The position numbers and the translations under genes are program-made. From positions 1 through 64,000 of the forward strand of contig JAMXHR010000014.1 in NCBI GenBank assembly GCA_023955635.1: a DNA stretch of 64,000 nucleotides. The letters run 5' to 3'. The stretch comes from Methanosarcina sp. ERenArc_MAG2 (GTDB taxonomy: Archaea > Halobacteriota > Methanosarcinia > Methanosarcinales > Methanosarcinaceae). Numbering within the stretch: position 1 is the stretch's first letter; the number at the start of each line of letters is the position of its first letter. The notes beneath the pieces were generated by a model that ran no database searches, was not told the origin of the DNA, and saw nothing but the letters and a program-made list of their open reading frames with translations. Below are positions 41,860-52,665 of this stretch, one piece after another.

Positions 41860-43539
41860 ATGGAAATTCAAATGCTAAGAAATGTTTTCATAGTAGTTAT
41901 ATTATTACTTGTCACAAACGTAGCGTCAGCAAACCCAATATCTGAAGGTTCAAATCTTAACGTTACATCGCTTGATGAGGTTCTCCATATAGAAAAAGGA
42001 TTTACAACAACTTCAACAGCATGGAGTCCCAATGGACAACATCTACTTGTAACCTGTTCAAAATTTGTTTCTCCTTCAAAGAACATAGTTAAACATTATC
42101 TATTGGACACGAATTCTCATACTTTTGGGGAAATCAATTATGGGATTAATGAATCAGATACCAATGGCATATTGGATGCAAAATGGATCCCATCTGGAAA
42201 CAAGATCTTTTTTGAAGTTTCAAAGGTTGACCGAACAGGTTCTGGTTATTGTTTCGTTATTTGCAATCCTGATGGTACGAATTTGAAGTGTGTAGGGACC
42301 GATTATACCGATCTTTCAGCCGTAATGAAAAATGTTGGGAATATTGGTTTTCAGAGAAATCTCAACTGGAACCTTGATTCCAGTAAAATCGTATTTGAAT
42401 GGGAAAAACCCGGAAATCACTCTACTGGGGTCTATATAGTAGGCGGAAATGGTACAAATGCCCATGAGCTTCCTTCAGCTACATATCCGAAACCTGTCTT
42501 TTACGATTTTAACAAAATCTTTATTGTTAAAGATGAAGGAACTGTAGAGCTTATTAACGAGAGCGGTGATTTGATTCAAACATTCCAGCCGAAGAACAAA
42601 GGTGAACAATATTGCGCTTTTTTGCTTAGCCCTGACAGAAAGAAAATAATTTTCGCTTCAGGGTCACCAGGTAGCTACAATTTACAGACATATATATCTG
42701 AGATCGATGGTTCAAATTTAAAAGGAAATATTTCTTACAATGAAGATCTCTGGGTAAACGAGTCCTGGCAACCAAAAGGTTCGTTTTTGCTGGTAAATCA
42801 GAATAGAAATTTGTATATTGTAGAAGGAGATGAAAATAACAAGCGTCTTTTGTATGAAGGCAATGCCAGTGAACCCCAATGGTTCCCTAATGGGAAGAAA
42901 ATACTGTTTGTTGAAAACGGAAACAAACTGTATTCAATAGATGTTGATGGAACCAATCTGTCCTTTATCACCAGTTTCGGCCCTACTTACTCCTACTTAT
43001 GGAGATATTTCGACAAAGGTCAGCATTTTTCAATAAGCCCATCCGGAAATCTCATAGCTTTTATGTCTGCTTTTGACTCAGTCACTGGAAGAATGATTGA
43101 AAACAATGACATTTATAACTTTGATATCGCTGCTCCTTTGTTCATCATTAATTCAGATGGCTCGAATCTCACTCAGGTAACACCTGCAGTAAAGGGAAGA
43201 TATGATACATGCATAAGCTGGAGTCCCGATGGAAAGCAATTCACTACTGGATTCGCTACATATACAGATCCCGGATGGGATTATGGGGATAGCTCTATAG
43301 TTAGAGTGAATTCTGAAAACTCTTCGTCAATCTGGAAGAATTTGCCTGTAAAGGAAATTATCAAAAGCGAAGGATCTGGCACCTTTAATAAAGTTCAGAT
43401 GAGTGAACCAGATTCTAAAAATACATCGCAGGTTTCTAAGAGTAAGGAGGCAAGTAATCAATCTCCTTCTTTTATGTTTTTGCAATTGTTTATTTGCATA
43501 ATGGGTGTCTGGTTGCTGCATAAAAGCAAGGAGTTATGA
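41860..43539 (+). CDS. Secreted TolB-like beta-propeller protein
   Basis: This ~555-residue exported protein has a signal peptide (MLRNVFIVVILLLVTNVASA), several TolB/WD40-like blades (TAWSPNGQHLLVTCS; AKWIPSGNKIFFEVS; PQWFPNGKKILFVEN; SWSPDGKQFTTGF; DGTNL repeats), a charged linker, and a C-terminal hydrophobic anchor (FMFLQLFICIMGVWLLHK). It is probably displayed on the cell surface. ATG 41872 would give the tidier signal peptide; 41860 is the first start. It is framed by two copies of a 208-bp repeat and by a miniature element, so it may have moved as a cassette. Confidence 0.8.
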   Translation: MEIQMLRNVFIVVILLLVTNVASANPISEGSNLNVTSLDEVLHIEKGFTTTSTAWSPNGQHLLVTCSKFVSPSKNIVKHYLLDTNSHTFGEINYGINESDTNGILDAKWIPSGNKIFFEVSKVDRTGSGYCFVICNPDGTNLKCVGTDYTDLSAVMKNVGNIGFQRNLNWNLDSSKIVFEWEKPGNHSTGVYIVGGNGTNAHELPSATYPKPVFYDFNKIFIVKDEGTVELINESGDLIQTFQPKNKGEQYCAFLLSPDRKKIIFASGSPGSYNLQTYISEIDGSNLKGNISYNEDLWVNESWQPKGSFLLVNQNRNLYIVEGDENNKRLLYEGNASEPQWFPNGKKILFVENGNKLYSIDVDGTNLSFITSFGPTYSYLWRYFDKGQHFSISPSGNLIAFMSAFDSVTGRMIENNDIYNFDIAAPLFIINSDGSNLTQVTPAVKGRYDTCISWSPDGKQFTTGFATYTDPGWDYGDSSIVRVNSENSSSIWKNLPVKEIIKSEGSGTFNKVQMSEPDSKNTSQVSKSKEASNQSPSFMFLQLFICIMGVWLLHKSKEL

Positions 43540-43546
43540 TATCGTG

Positions 43547-43753
43547 AATCTAAGTTGCGCTGGCGCACCCCTCTGCAAGCAATGGGTATGTTCGCGCCCC
43601 CGCTCCAAATTCAGTTAAAGAAGGCAATAACCCTAAATAATTTAGTTTGAGCAGAAGTTAACAGCCAAAAATGAAATTGATAAATCATATTATTAACGGT
43701 TACCGGGGAAGTTCCCATCCCCGCAGCAAGCTAGCGGGGTATTCGACTGAAAT
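43547..43753. repeat. 208-bp direct repeat, copy 2
   Basis: This is the same sequence and orientation as 41437-41644, beginning AATCTAAGTTGCGCTGGCGC only 8 bp after the beta-propeller gene stop and ending TATTCGACTGAAAT. Differences between the copies are scattered substitutions and one or two indels. Confidence 0.7.
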
Positions 43754-44148
43754 AACTATCAAAGACAATATCGGGAACATAAAAACTTGAAATTATATTT
43801 TCATCATCTTAATTAAGGGATCATGGTAAATTGTCCTGTTCCCACAGCATTTTTTCAAATAATTCATTGGTGTGATGTTGGAACATGGTATCGGTTTTAG
43901 CTTTAGTGCCAGAAATTTGGGACTACTTTTTGCTCCAAAACCGACAGCATACAGGAAAGAAAATTCCTTAACCGCTTATCAATGGATCGTTTTCTTTTTC
44001 TCACCTTTTTTCCAGTTGTTTTTCTCCATACAAATTTTCCTCTTCCTAAAGTACATAAATGAGATGCAAGAGCCGGAAATATAAGTAAGTAACACTTAAA
44101 TACATCGAGGTACGATTTTGTGCATACACAACATTATGGAGAAAAGCT
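43754..44148. other. Spacer upstream of trpB2
   Basis: No convincing gene is present. The 70-codon open frame at 43872-44084 has no ribosome-binding site or family resemblance. An AT-rich promoter with TATA-like AAATATAAGTAAG lies near 44077. Confidence 0.35.
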
Positions 44149-45447
44149 ATGGAACAGACCAAGATTATCCTTGACGAAAACGAAATGCCTAAGCAGTGGT
44201 ATAATGTCCTTTCAGACTTATCTTCTCCTATTGACCCGCCTCTTGATCCCAGGACCTGGGAGCCTATAAGCCCCGATGCTCTTGAGCCTATTTTTCCAAA
44301 AGCCATCATCAAGCAGGAGATGAGCAATGAGAAATATATCGACATCCCTGAAGAGATACTCGAGATATACAGGCTCTGGAGGCCCAGTCCCCTTTACAGG
44401 GCTCAGAGGTTGGAAAAGTTTCTCAAAACTCCAGCAAAGATATACTATAAACACGAAGGAGTAAGCCCTGCAGGCAGCCATAAAACAAATACCTCAATTG
44501 CCCAGGCTTACTATAATATGAAAGAGGGAACCGAGAGAATAACAACCGAAACCGGTGCAGGGCAGTGGGGAAGTGCATTGTCTCTTGCCTGCAACTACTT
44601 CGATATCCAGTGTAAAGTCTATATGGTACGTTCCAGCTATTACCAGAAACCCTATCGGAAGTCTCTAATGACAATCTGGGGAGGGAATGTCGTGCCTTCT
44701 CCTAGCCCGGATACGGAATTCGGGAGAAAAATCCTCCGGGAGCAGCCGGAAACCCCAGGAAGTTTGGGGATAGCAATCAGTGAAGCTGTAGAAGATGCAG
44801 TAGCTCATGATAACACGAAATACTCTCTCGGAAGCGTGCTCAACCATGTTGTGCTCCACCAAACCGTAATCGGGGCTGAAAGCAAAAAGCAGCTTGAACA
44901 GGTTGAAACCTACCCTGATATAGTCATAGGATGCTGCGGAGGAGGAAGCAACCTTGCGGGAATAGCCCTTGAATTCATAAAAGACAGGATTAAGGGAACG
45001 CACAATGCAAGAATAATAGCAGTCGAGCCTTCGGCCTGCCCGACCCTGACAGAAGGGGAATACAGGTACGACTTCGGAGACACAGCTGAAATGACCCCGC
45101 TTCTAAAAATGTATACCCTGGGCCACAAGCATGTACCTCCTGCCATCCATGCAGGTGGGCTTCGCTACCATGGAGACTCTCCAATAATCAGTAAACTCTG
45201 CGCTGAAGGGCTTATTGAAGCTGTTTCATATGACCAGTACCCGGTATTTGATGCGGCTGTGCAGTTTGCGCGGACTGAAGGCGTGATTCCTGCCCCTGAA
45301 TCTTCCCATGCTATCCGTTGCGCAATCGACGAAGCCCTCAAGTGCAAGCAGACAGGAGAAGAAAAAACAATCCTCTTTAACCTGAGCGGGCACGGGCATT
45401 TTGACATGAGTTCCTATGATAAATATTTTAACAAGGAACTTGTCTGA
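44149..45447 (+). CDS. trpB2: Tryptophan synthase beta chain-like protein TrpB2
   Basis: This 432-residue PLP enzyme is of the TrpB2 class, which is longer than TrpB1 and lacks residues for TrpA contact. The PLP lysine is in [17 protein letters not shown], the substrate glutamate region is [17 protein letters not shown], and the phosphate-binding glycine loop is [11 protein letters not shown]. It condenses indole and serine to tryptophan; stand-alone TrpB2 probably salvages indole. It is not in a trp operon here. A strong bidirectional terminator follows. Confidence 0.94.
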   Translation: MEQTKIILDENEMPKQWYNVLSDLSSPIDPPLDPRTWEPISPDALEPIFPKAIIKQEMSNEKYIDIPEEILEIYRLWRPSPLYRAQRLEKFLKTPAKIYYKHEGVSPAGSHKTNTSIAQAYYNMKEGTERITTETGAGQWGSALSLACNYFDIQCKVYMVRSSYYQKPYRKSLMTIWGGNVVPSPSPDTEFGRKILREQPETPGSLGIAISEAVEDAVAHDNTKYSLGSVLNHVVLHQTVIGAESKKQLEQVETYPDIVIGCCGGGSNLAGIALEFIKDRIKGTHNARIIAVEPSACPTLTEGEYRYDFGDTAEMTPLLKMYTLGHKHVPPAIHAGGLRYHGDSPIISKLCAEGLIEAVSYDQYPVFDAAVQFARTEGVIPAPESSHAIRCAIDEALKCKQTGEEKTILFNLSGHGHFDMSSYDKYFNKELV

Positions 45448-45491
45448 AACAACCGAAAAAGTCGAATAAAATCTGAAAAATTGAATTAAAA

Positions 45492-45514
45492 CAGGATGCC
45501 TTTAAGGCATCCTG
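45492..45514. terminator. Bidirectional hairpin between trpB2 and DUF1699 gene
   Basis: CAGGATGCC-TTTAA-GGCATCCTG gives a perfect 9-bp stem between convergent genes. Confidence 0.75.
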
Positions 45515-45576
45515 ATATTTAAGGCTTTTACAGGTTCCCTGGCATTGCTACATCGGAAGAAGGTTTTTATTAAAAC

Positions 45577-45990
45577 TTAATCTGATTCAAACTGCTTTCT
45601 ATTAAGAATGTAAGTGACCATTTTCGGGTTAAGCTGGTGTTCCCTTGATACTTTTTCCGCAATGTTTTCCCCGGGAATTCCTTCAGCTTTCAGGCTTCTT
45701 ATTTTCACCATTACGGACTGAGGGAAAACATAATACTCGTTAATATCTTTCCTGTGTCCCCATACATCCCCTTCGAGCAGCTGTACTTTTTGCATTTCCA
45801 GAAACATTTCTATAGCTCTCGAAACTGTCTTTTTGTATGATTTGGGTACCTGAATTATTTCCAGTTTCGGACAGGTCTCAACAAGCAGGAAGATATCTTT
45901 ATTTGAAGGCCGAAACGACAGGTGAACAACTTTTTCATTCGGATTCAGCGAGAGAATTTCATTTCTTGAACTGACAACTCTTATCTTCAT
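45577..45990 (-). CDS. DUF1699 family protein, paralogue 1
   Basis: This 137-residue soluble protein is of a family essentially confined to Methanosarcinales. It shares with its two paralogues in this window the blocks MKIRVVSSR, LNPNEKVVHLSFRPSNKDIF, ETCPKLEIIQVPKSY and LLEGDVWGHRKDINEYY. The C-terminus (IAEKVSREHQLNPKMVTYIL) looks like a small helical DNA-binding-type unit, but the function is unknown. It lies 568 bp downstream of paralogue 2, in the same direction, an apparent tandem duplication. Confidence 0.85.
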   Translation of the reverse strand: MKIRVVSSRNEILSLNPNEKVVHLSFRPSNKDIFLLVETCPKLEIIQVPKSYKKTVSRAIEMFLEMQKVQLLEGDVWGHRKDINEYYVFPQSVMVKIRSLKAEGIPGENIAEKVSREHQLNPKMVTYILNRKQFESD

Positions 45991-46394
45991 ACAAATCCCC
46001 AGACCCTAGAATAAATTAAAGAATCAATGAAATAAATTATACGACTTTATTTAAATATTTTTCTGTGTATATTCATCTCCCTTCGTCCTATTTAGTAGAG
46101 AATATTTGAAAAAAGACTTACGGAAAAATAGAGGCAAATATTACGATGAAAACATAAGGAATTCCATGTTCTTAGATTTTGCAAATTAATTTCAAATGAA
46201 TTAATAAATATTTGAGAATAAATATAGAGATTCTCCTAAAAGAGGGTATGACTTTCAATGAAATCAGATATAATACCGGAGTCTGGCTATCTGAGAATGT
46301 AACGGAATTCTCTCATAAAATAAGAGCTCTTTCTTTGAAAACTAACAAAAGCCGGAGTTAACAAGCTCAGAGAAATTGAAAAAAACCAAATATC
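45991..46394. other. Spacer between DUF1699 paralogues
   Basis: This is AT-rich, with a promoter for paralogue 1. A 37-codon ORF on the plus strand (46248-46361, MTFNEIRYNTGVWLSENVTE) has an AGAGG before its ATG but no recognised relatives; I do not call it. Confidence 0.3.
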
Positions 46395-46469
46395 GGATGG
46401 AAGTTCCAACCCGGAATTCCATCCTGAAGAGAAGGATCAGAAATTTATAAAAAGATTTTTGATCCTTCT
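46395..46469 (-). terminator. Double hairpin downstream of DUF1699 paralogue 2
   Basis: GGATGGAA/TTCCATCC (46395-46402, 46417-46424) and AGAAGGATCA/TGATCCTTCT (46430-46439, 46460-46469) form two successive hairpins after the gene. Confidence 0.5.
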
Positions 46470-46557
46470 TTAAAGAAACATCTATACTTCTGCCACTTTT
46501 CACGGGATACAGCCTGAAAGCAGGATTTTCTCGGAAAAATGACAAAATTAGTACCGG

Positions 46558-46965
46558 TCAGTCTACGATTTTCTTGCTCAGGATGTAGAGGATCATATCC
46601 GAATTCAACTTGCTTTCTCTCGAAAGCTTTTCGGCAATAACCTCATTGGTAAAACGATCGGCTTTTAATTCCTGAATCTTTTCCATTACATTCTGGGAAA
46701 CATTATAGTATTCGTTTATATCCTTCCTGTGGCCCCAGACATCTCCTTCCAGAAGATTTATCTTCTGCATCTCCAGGAACATTTCAATTGACTTAGAAAC
46801 AGTCCTTCTGTAAGATTTAGGAAGCTGTATTGCTTCAATCTTCGGGCATGTTTCCGCAAGCATGAATACATCCCTATTAGACGGTCTGAAAGCAAGGTGG
46901 ATAACCTTCTCGTTCGGATTTAGGGTAGGAATTTCCTCCCGTGAACTAACTACTCTTATTTTCAT
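46558..46965 (-). CDS. DUF1699 family protein, paralogue 2
   Basis: This 135-residue protein is strongly similar to the copies at 45577 and 59121 (MKIRVVSSREEIPTLNPNEK; LAETCPKIEAIQLPKSYRRT; EGDVWGHRKDINEYYNVSQ). ATG 46965 is used because the paralogues start MKIRVV and GGGG precedes it; ATG 46980 would add five residues. The function is unknown. It lies 102 bp downstream of hisD in the same direction. Confidence 0.85.
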   Translation of the reverse strand: MKIRVVSSREEIPTLNPNEKVIHLAFRPSNRDVFMLAETCPKIEAIQLPKSYRRTVSKSIEMFLEMQKINLLEGDVWGHRKDINEYYNVSQNVMEKIQELKADRFTNEVIAEKLSRESKLNSDMILYILSKKIVD

Positions 46966-47066
46966 ACTAACCCCACTCATATATTTAGAATCAAATTTTT
47001 ATTTATTTAAATCCCAAATTTTGTTTACGCATTTACATTTTAAATACATATCGATTAGCCGGAATA

Positions 47067-48358
47067 TTATTTAGAGGGTTTATACCCGAAACGAGTTCTA
47101 ATAGCGTCAGCATGGGCCTGTAGACCCTCTTCCTCGGCTAATGCGATAATAGTTTCTTTCAAACTTTCAAGCCCACTCTTGCTGATTTTCTGGATACTTG
47201 AGTATTTTAAAAAGTGGTTTATATTCAGACCAGAATAAACTTTCGCATATCCGGCAGTAGGAAGCACATGATTTGTCCCTGAAGCGTAATCTCCGACAGG
47301 CACCGGAGCATAGTTCCCTATAAAAATCGACCCTGCGTTTTTTATTCTGTCAAGTACGAAATCTGAATTTGATACCATAATCTCAAGGTGTTCGGGAGCA
47401 AATTTATTGCTGAAGCCAATACATTGTTCCAGGGAATCTGCGGTAAGAATTGCGGCATTTTCAAGAGATGCCTTTACAATACTGTTTCTTGCAGCCTGTT
47501 CAGCCTGAACAAGCACTTCTCTTTTACAGCTTCTGCAAGCGCATCTGAGGTTGTGACAAGTATTGAAACTGAACTTGGGTCATGCTCTGCCTGAGCTATA
47601 ATATCCGAAGCAGCCATAACAGCATCTGCCGATTCGTCTGCGATAATAAGTACTTCACTGGGGCCTGCCGGAAAGTCGATCTCTGCAACGTTCCTGATTT
47701 GCATTTTGGCAGACGTGACAAAAACATTTCCCGGACCTACGATTTTGTCCACCTTCTGGACAGTTTCAGTGCCATAAGCCATTGCCCCTATTGCCTGCAC
47801 GCCGCCGATCTTGAAGACTTTATCCGCTCCTGCAACCTTTGAGGCAATAAGCGTCAGCGGGTGCACGGAACCATCAGCTCTCGGAGGTGTACACACTATA
47901 ACCTTTTCTACTCCTGCAACCCTGGCAGGGATTACAGTCATTAGCACGGTTGAAGGATAGGAAGCCCGCCCTCCCGGAACATAGGCGCCCACACTTTCCA
48001 TAGGTGTTGCCTTCTGACCCAGCACAATCCCGGGTTTAAGTTCCATGAACCAGGTAGCCTCGGGAAGTTGAGCTTCATGGAAAGCCCGGATGTTAGCAGC
48101 TGCGGATTTAAGGTGGCCCAGAAGTTCAGGGGTGATGCAGGAAAAAGCCTTCTCAAACTCCTCCTCACTTACTTCAAAATCTGCAAGTTCAACTTTATCA
48201 AATTTAACTGTATATTCCCTGACTGCTGCATCTCCTTTCATACGCACATCCGAAAGTACGGCTGAAACGGTTTTTGATACATCTTCAAGTCCGGACCCCC
48301 GGGAAAACATTTTCTGCATTTCAACTTCCGAAACATCAGACAACTTTTTGAATAACAT
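47067..48358 (-). CDS. hisD: Histidinol dehydrogenase (frameshifted)
   Basis: With one base restored this is a 430-residue enzyme that oxidises L-histidinol to histidine. Conserved parts are [21 protein letters not shown] [54 protein letters not shown], and [19 protein letters not shown] with the zinc-ligand region QAEHDPSS. The C-terminal FAPEHLEIM and [20 protein letters not shown] hold the catalytic Glu-His pair region. The frame is lost at TTTT 47522-47525 (AAAA in coding sense). One more A gives [21 protein letters not shown] 48358 ([10 protein letters not shown]) is preferred over upstream starts. Confidence 0.92.
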
Positions 48359-48575
48359 GATTATCATCTCTGAAAGAACCTGATAAAACTTGATACGAAT
48401 TGAAAGCTCAAATTGAAATCTGAAAATCTTATGTAAACTGATACCTGATAATTCAGTCCCATTAAAATCCCTGCCCTCATTTAATATTTTATCCCTTATC
48501 AAGCCCGTTAATAAAAAACTAACAACACAAGAAAAAAATTAAAATTTTAAGAAATAAAAAATAAGGCAGGTAGAA

Positions 48576-50765
48576 TTAATAATCATTGATTGTCCTTTGC
48601 CCTGAAGAAGAGCTTTTTCCAGGAGTTTCAGGTTCCTCAATTTCAGGGACTCCCCCTCTTGTTCTTATCTGCTTAAAGATCCTTTCCGCAACCTTCGGCC
48701 CCAAAAGAGCAGCCACTTTTTCCGGGTCAGCCCCTGCAAGGTCTGCTGTTGACCTGAAGCCTGTTTCGTAAAGTCTCCTTGCTCTCACGCGCCCAATGCT
48801 TCTGATATCAAGCAAATCCACTAATTCCGGGCCTGCTCCGTAATGGATCCGCTTTTCAAGTTCTGCAGCTTCTCTTACCCCTTTGAAGTCAAGGAGCCTG
48901 GCAAGCTGGGTGGCTACATGCATAATCCATTCCGCAATATCCGCAATCGCACGAATGTCGCCTTCCCCTATGCCAAATTTCAAGCAAATCTCATTTTCAG
49001 ATTTTTCACGGATCCAGTCAACAAGGAGAAGAGAAGTCTTGACTTCTCCCAGGAACCATTCATATTCAGTAATATCAAAGGGGCTTGGGACCTTTACGAA
49101 CTCGTTGGCGTGAGCCATTACATAATCGTTGATCTCCTGATAGTCCTGGTTCCGCATGTACAGCAGGCGCATATCAGGCGTACTGCAGACCAGATGCAGC
49201 AGGGTAAGCTCAGTCAAGTTTTCTGCTTCTCTCAGGCCCTTTGCAATCCGGGCGGCAGAAAGAGGGTCTATATACAGCTTTGAGACAAGTTTTCCGAAAT
49301 TTGTAGGAACAAGATCATCTACGCTCTCAAGCATCTCTTCCTGCCGCAAAAAGGTAAGGCATTCTTCCACAACCGTCGAAAGCCCGAAGTTCGAATACTG
49401 GAAAGCGAAAAATGTTGCCTCAAGAAAATCCATGAGTTCTTCTTTCGTCCGCGCAAAGCCGTTGGAAATTGTAGAAAGCACATGCGTCCTGAGGGCATTT
49501 TCGGTTCCTAGCTTGGACCAAATATCTTCGGCATCTGCCTCGATATATTTCTCAAACAGGAAAACAAATTCCTCATACGATTTTGCAAGAAGCACAGCTT
49601 CTCCATACGGGTCAAGCCTTGGCCTTCCTGCCCTTCCTGCCATCTGCTTGTACTCGAGCACGGGAATAGGTTGCATCCCGCTTTCAGAGGAATAGCGCCG
49701 GTAACTTCTGATAATTACGCGCCTGGCAGGCAGGTTGAGCCCGGCTGCAAGGGTAGGAGTGCTTGAAATCAGCCTGATTTTTCCTTCCCTGAAGCCACCC
49801 TCCACAAGTTCTCTTAAAGGCGTGGTAAGGCCCGCATGGTGAAAAGCAGTCCCTGAACGGATACAGGCTGCAAGGGTCGTTGAAGTATCGGTTTCACTAT
49901 TTTCGAGAATCTCATCTGCGATCCAGGCCAGGGCTTCACTGTCTTCTGCTGAGAGGGTCTTTTTAACCGCTGAAGCTGCCTTCTTTGCAAAAGCCATGCA
50001 GTTTTTCCTGCTGCTTTCAAAAACCAGGCACTGCCCGCCTTCCCTGATGGTATCCAGCGCGAGGTTTATGGATTCATCTTTTGAGGGTTGTTCAATAGGT
50101 TTTTCCTTGTCCTTGCAATAGAAAATCCCATTAAACAGTACCCCTTCGAGAAGTTCGGTCGGCCTCCATTCGCTTACTACAAGTTCGGCTTCCAGCCAGG
50201 CTGCAAGCTCATCGGCATTCCCCACTGTTGCAGACAGCGCCAGGATCTGGCAGGCTGGATTTATTTTCCGAAGTTTTGTAAGGGTGACCTCAAGCGTAGG
50301 CCCCCTGCCCACAGAATCGATAAGGTGCACCTCGTCTGCTACAACAACCGAGATTTTCTGCATCCAGGCAGTCTCGTTCCTTAGCAGAGAATCGGTCTTT
50401 TCCGATGTGGCAACAATAATGTCGTTTACCCCGAGCCCCTCGTCCCGCAGGTCATAATCCCCTGTGGAAATCCCTACCCTTATTCCAAGTTCTGAAAATT
50501 CCTGAAACCGCCTGAACTTTTCAGAAGCAAGAGCCCTGAGAGGTACGATATAGAGCGCCTTTCCTCCTGCCTGAATGGACTTCAACATCGCAAGCTCGGC
50601 AAGGAGAGTCTTCCCTGAGGCAGTTGGGATTGCAGCAAGCAGGTTTTTCCCTTCAAGCAATCCTTTTTTCACTGCTTCCGCCTGAGGGGGATAAAGTTCC
50701 AGAATCCCGGAATCCAGATAAAAACGTTTTACTTCGTCGGGCAGATCGAGACTTTGTATCTTCAT
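48576..50765 (-). CDS. hel308: Ski2-like DNA helicase Hel308
   Basis: This is a 729-residue SF2 helicase acting at stalled replication forks. Motifs: Q-like LYPPQAEAV, Walker [17 protein letters not shown], Ia [15 protein letters not shown] box [65 protein letters not shown]. The winged-helix, ratchet and C-terminal helix-hairpin domains follow ([19 protein letters not shown]). The extreme C-terminus [10 protein letters not shown] resembles a PCNA-interacting (QxxIxxY) peptide. ATG 50765 ([12 protein letters not shown]) is chosen over 50783. No frame errors are seen. Confidence 0.95.
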   Translation of the reverse strand: MKIQSLDLPDEVKRFYLDSGILELYPPQAEAVKKGLLEGKNLLAAIPTASGKTLLAELAMLKSIQAGGKALYIVPLRALASEKFRRFQEFSELGIRVGISTGDYDLRDEGLGVNDIIVATSEKTDSLLRNETAWMQKISVVVADEVHLIDSVGRGPTLEVTLTKLRKINPACQILALSATVGNADELAAWLEAELVVSEWRPTELLEGVLFNGIFYCKDKEKPIEQPSKDESINLALDTIREGGQCLVFESSRKNCMAFAKKAASAVKKTLSAEDSEALAWIADEILENSETDTSTTLAACIRSGTAFHHAGLTTPLRELVEGGFREGKIRLISSTPTLAAGLNLPARRVIIRSYRRYSSESGMQPIPVLEYKQMAGRAGRPRLDPYGEAVLLAKSYEEFVFLFEKYIEADAEDIWSKLGTENALRTHVLSTISNGFARTKEELMDFLEATFFAFQYSNFGLSTVVEECLTFLRQEEMLESVDDLVPTNFGKLVSKLYIDPLSAARIAKGLREAENLTELTLLHLVCSTPDMRLLYMRNQDYQEINDYVMAHANEFVKVPSPFDITEYEWFLGEVKTSLLLVDWIREKSENEICLKFGIGEGDIRAIADIAEWIMHVATQLARLLDFKGVREAAELEKRIHYGAGPELVDLLDIRSIGRVRARRLYETGFRSTADLAGADPEKVAALLGPKVAERIFKQIRTRGGVPEIEEPETPGKSSSSGQRTINDY

Positions 50766-50899
50766 TGAAAACCAGCAACTCACACATTAGATAAAAATCT
50801 ATTTTGAAATCTCAGGCTAATGCCGGAAATTTCCATACTGCAAAAGTCTGAGTTCCCTTTGTGAGGGAACCCCGATTTTTGAGATTTTTAGAAAAACAC

Positions 50900-52665
50900 T
50901 CAACTGTTTGCCGAATAATAATAATTTCCGCTTTCCTTCTGTTCCCGGTCAAGCCTTGAGCCGAGGTTATTGACACGCGGACGCCTTGTCTCTTCGTCCC
51001 TGCGGAAAGTTATGCCCAGGTTTTTAAGGAATTTGTTCATACCGGTTTCCATGCTGAACGGGCCTTGTGCTTCACCGTATACCGAAGGCGTGCCTTCAAA
51101 AACCATAAGGCGTTGACTCAACATATCGATCATATAGATGTCATGGTCAACGACCAGGGCTGTCTTCTGGTTATTCTCGGCAAACCGGTTCAGGACCTTT
51201 GTGACCATAGAACGCTGTTCTACATCAAGGTGGGCGCTCGGCTCGTCCAGAATATAGAGGTCGGCTTCATGAGACAGGCAGGCTGCAATAGCAACTCTCT
51301 GCAGTTCTCCGCCGCTCAGATCACTAAGCAGGCTGTCATAAATCTTTTCAAGCTGGAGGGGTTTGAAATCTCAACCTCATAATAGCTTGTCCCGAACCGT
51401 TTTGAGATGCCGCGCAGGAAATCCTGCACGGTCAAAGGTATATCAGCTTTAATGTACTGAGGCTTGTAAGAGATTTTGACGTCTATCCCGGGATTTCCGT
51501 CATCAGGTTTTATTTCCCCGGCAAGGACTTTTACGAAGGTTGATTTTCCTATTCCATTAGGGCCCACTATCCCGAGCACCTCTCCTTCCCGAAGGCTGCC
51601 GCCTGTGGCTTTCAGAGAGAAACCGTCCCCGAATTTCTTTGAAAAGCCGTTGAAGGTAACCATGGACTTAATCTGTGAGGCTTCTCTTGGGGGATGGATC
51701 TCAAACTTAATGGCTTCAGGCCGGATCCTTATATTTTCTTCAGGGAGGTAACCTTTAAGGTACTGGTTAATTCCTACACGTACGCTCTTCGGGAGAGTAA
51801 TCACACCGAAGCCGGCAGGTTCTCCGTAGGCAATATGAATTACGTCTGTAAGCATATCCAGAATTGCAAGATCATGCTCAACCACGAGCACAGCCCTGTC
51901 CTTTGAGATCTTCTGGATCAGGCGAGCAACATTGATCCTCTGATAGATGTCAAGGTAAGGGCTGATTTCGTCAAAGAAGTAGAACTGGGCATCCTTTGAC
52001 GCACATGCAGCAATTGCCACGCGCTGCAGCTCTCCCCCACTCAATTCCGAGATTTTCCTGTCAACTACGCTTTTCAAATCAAGGTAATCGACAAGCTCAT
52101 CCAGAATTCCTCTCTCATCGGTCTTTTCGAGCAGTTCGGAAGTCTTGCCTTTGAAAGCTTTAGGGATCAGATCCACGTACTGGGGTTTCTGGGAAACCCG
52201 GACTTTTCCATCCACTACAGCCTTGAAGTAGTCGTGAAGCGCAGTGCCCGCATAGTGTTCAAGCGCAGTATCCCAATCGCCGTTTCCCTGTCCGAAGTTA
52301 GGGACCAAAGATCCGGAAAGTATCTGGACTGACGTGCTTTTTCCTATCCCGTTAGGACCAAGAATCCCCGTCACTTTTCCTATCCTCGGCACAGGCAGCC
52401 CGAACAGGGCAAAACCGTTTGGCCCGTACCTGTGAGTAGGCACCTGCAGAGCTTCAGGAAGCCCTATGATCATAATGGCTTTAAAAGGGCATTTGTTAAC
52501 GCAAATCCCACAGCCCACGCAGAGTTCTTCTGAGACGACGGGCTTTCCGTCCTCCTCAAAAACAATTGTCTCATCCCCTGTCCGGACCCTGGGGCAGTAC
52601 TTTTCGCACTCCTTGCTGCACCGTCTGGGCTGACACCTATCTTTATTGAGTATAGCTATTCTCAT
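50900..52665 (-). CDS. Ribosome recycling ATPase ABCE1/Rli1 (frameshifted)
   Basis: With one base restored this is a 588-residue protein that splits ribosomes after termination. The N-terminal Fe-S domain has CQPRRCSKECEKYCP and CVGCGICVNKCPF. Twin ABC domains follow: Walker A GPNGIGKSTSVQIL and GPNGIGKSTFVKVL; signatures LSGGELQRVAIAA in both; the hinge is between them. The frame is lost at GGGG 51358-51361 (CCCC in coding sense). One more C restores ISNPLQLEKIYDSLLSDLSG. The C-terminal ORF ends at 50900. Because this gene is universal and essential in archaea, the frameshift is almost certainly a sequence error. Confidence 0.94.

Noticed and set aside
43872..44084. 70-codon ORF upstream of trpB2
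   Set aside because: It has hydrophobic, low-information sequence without ribosome-binding site; more likely promoter DNA.
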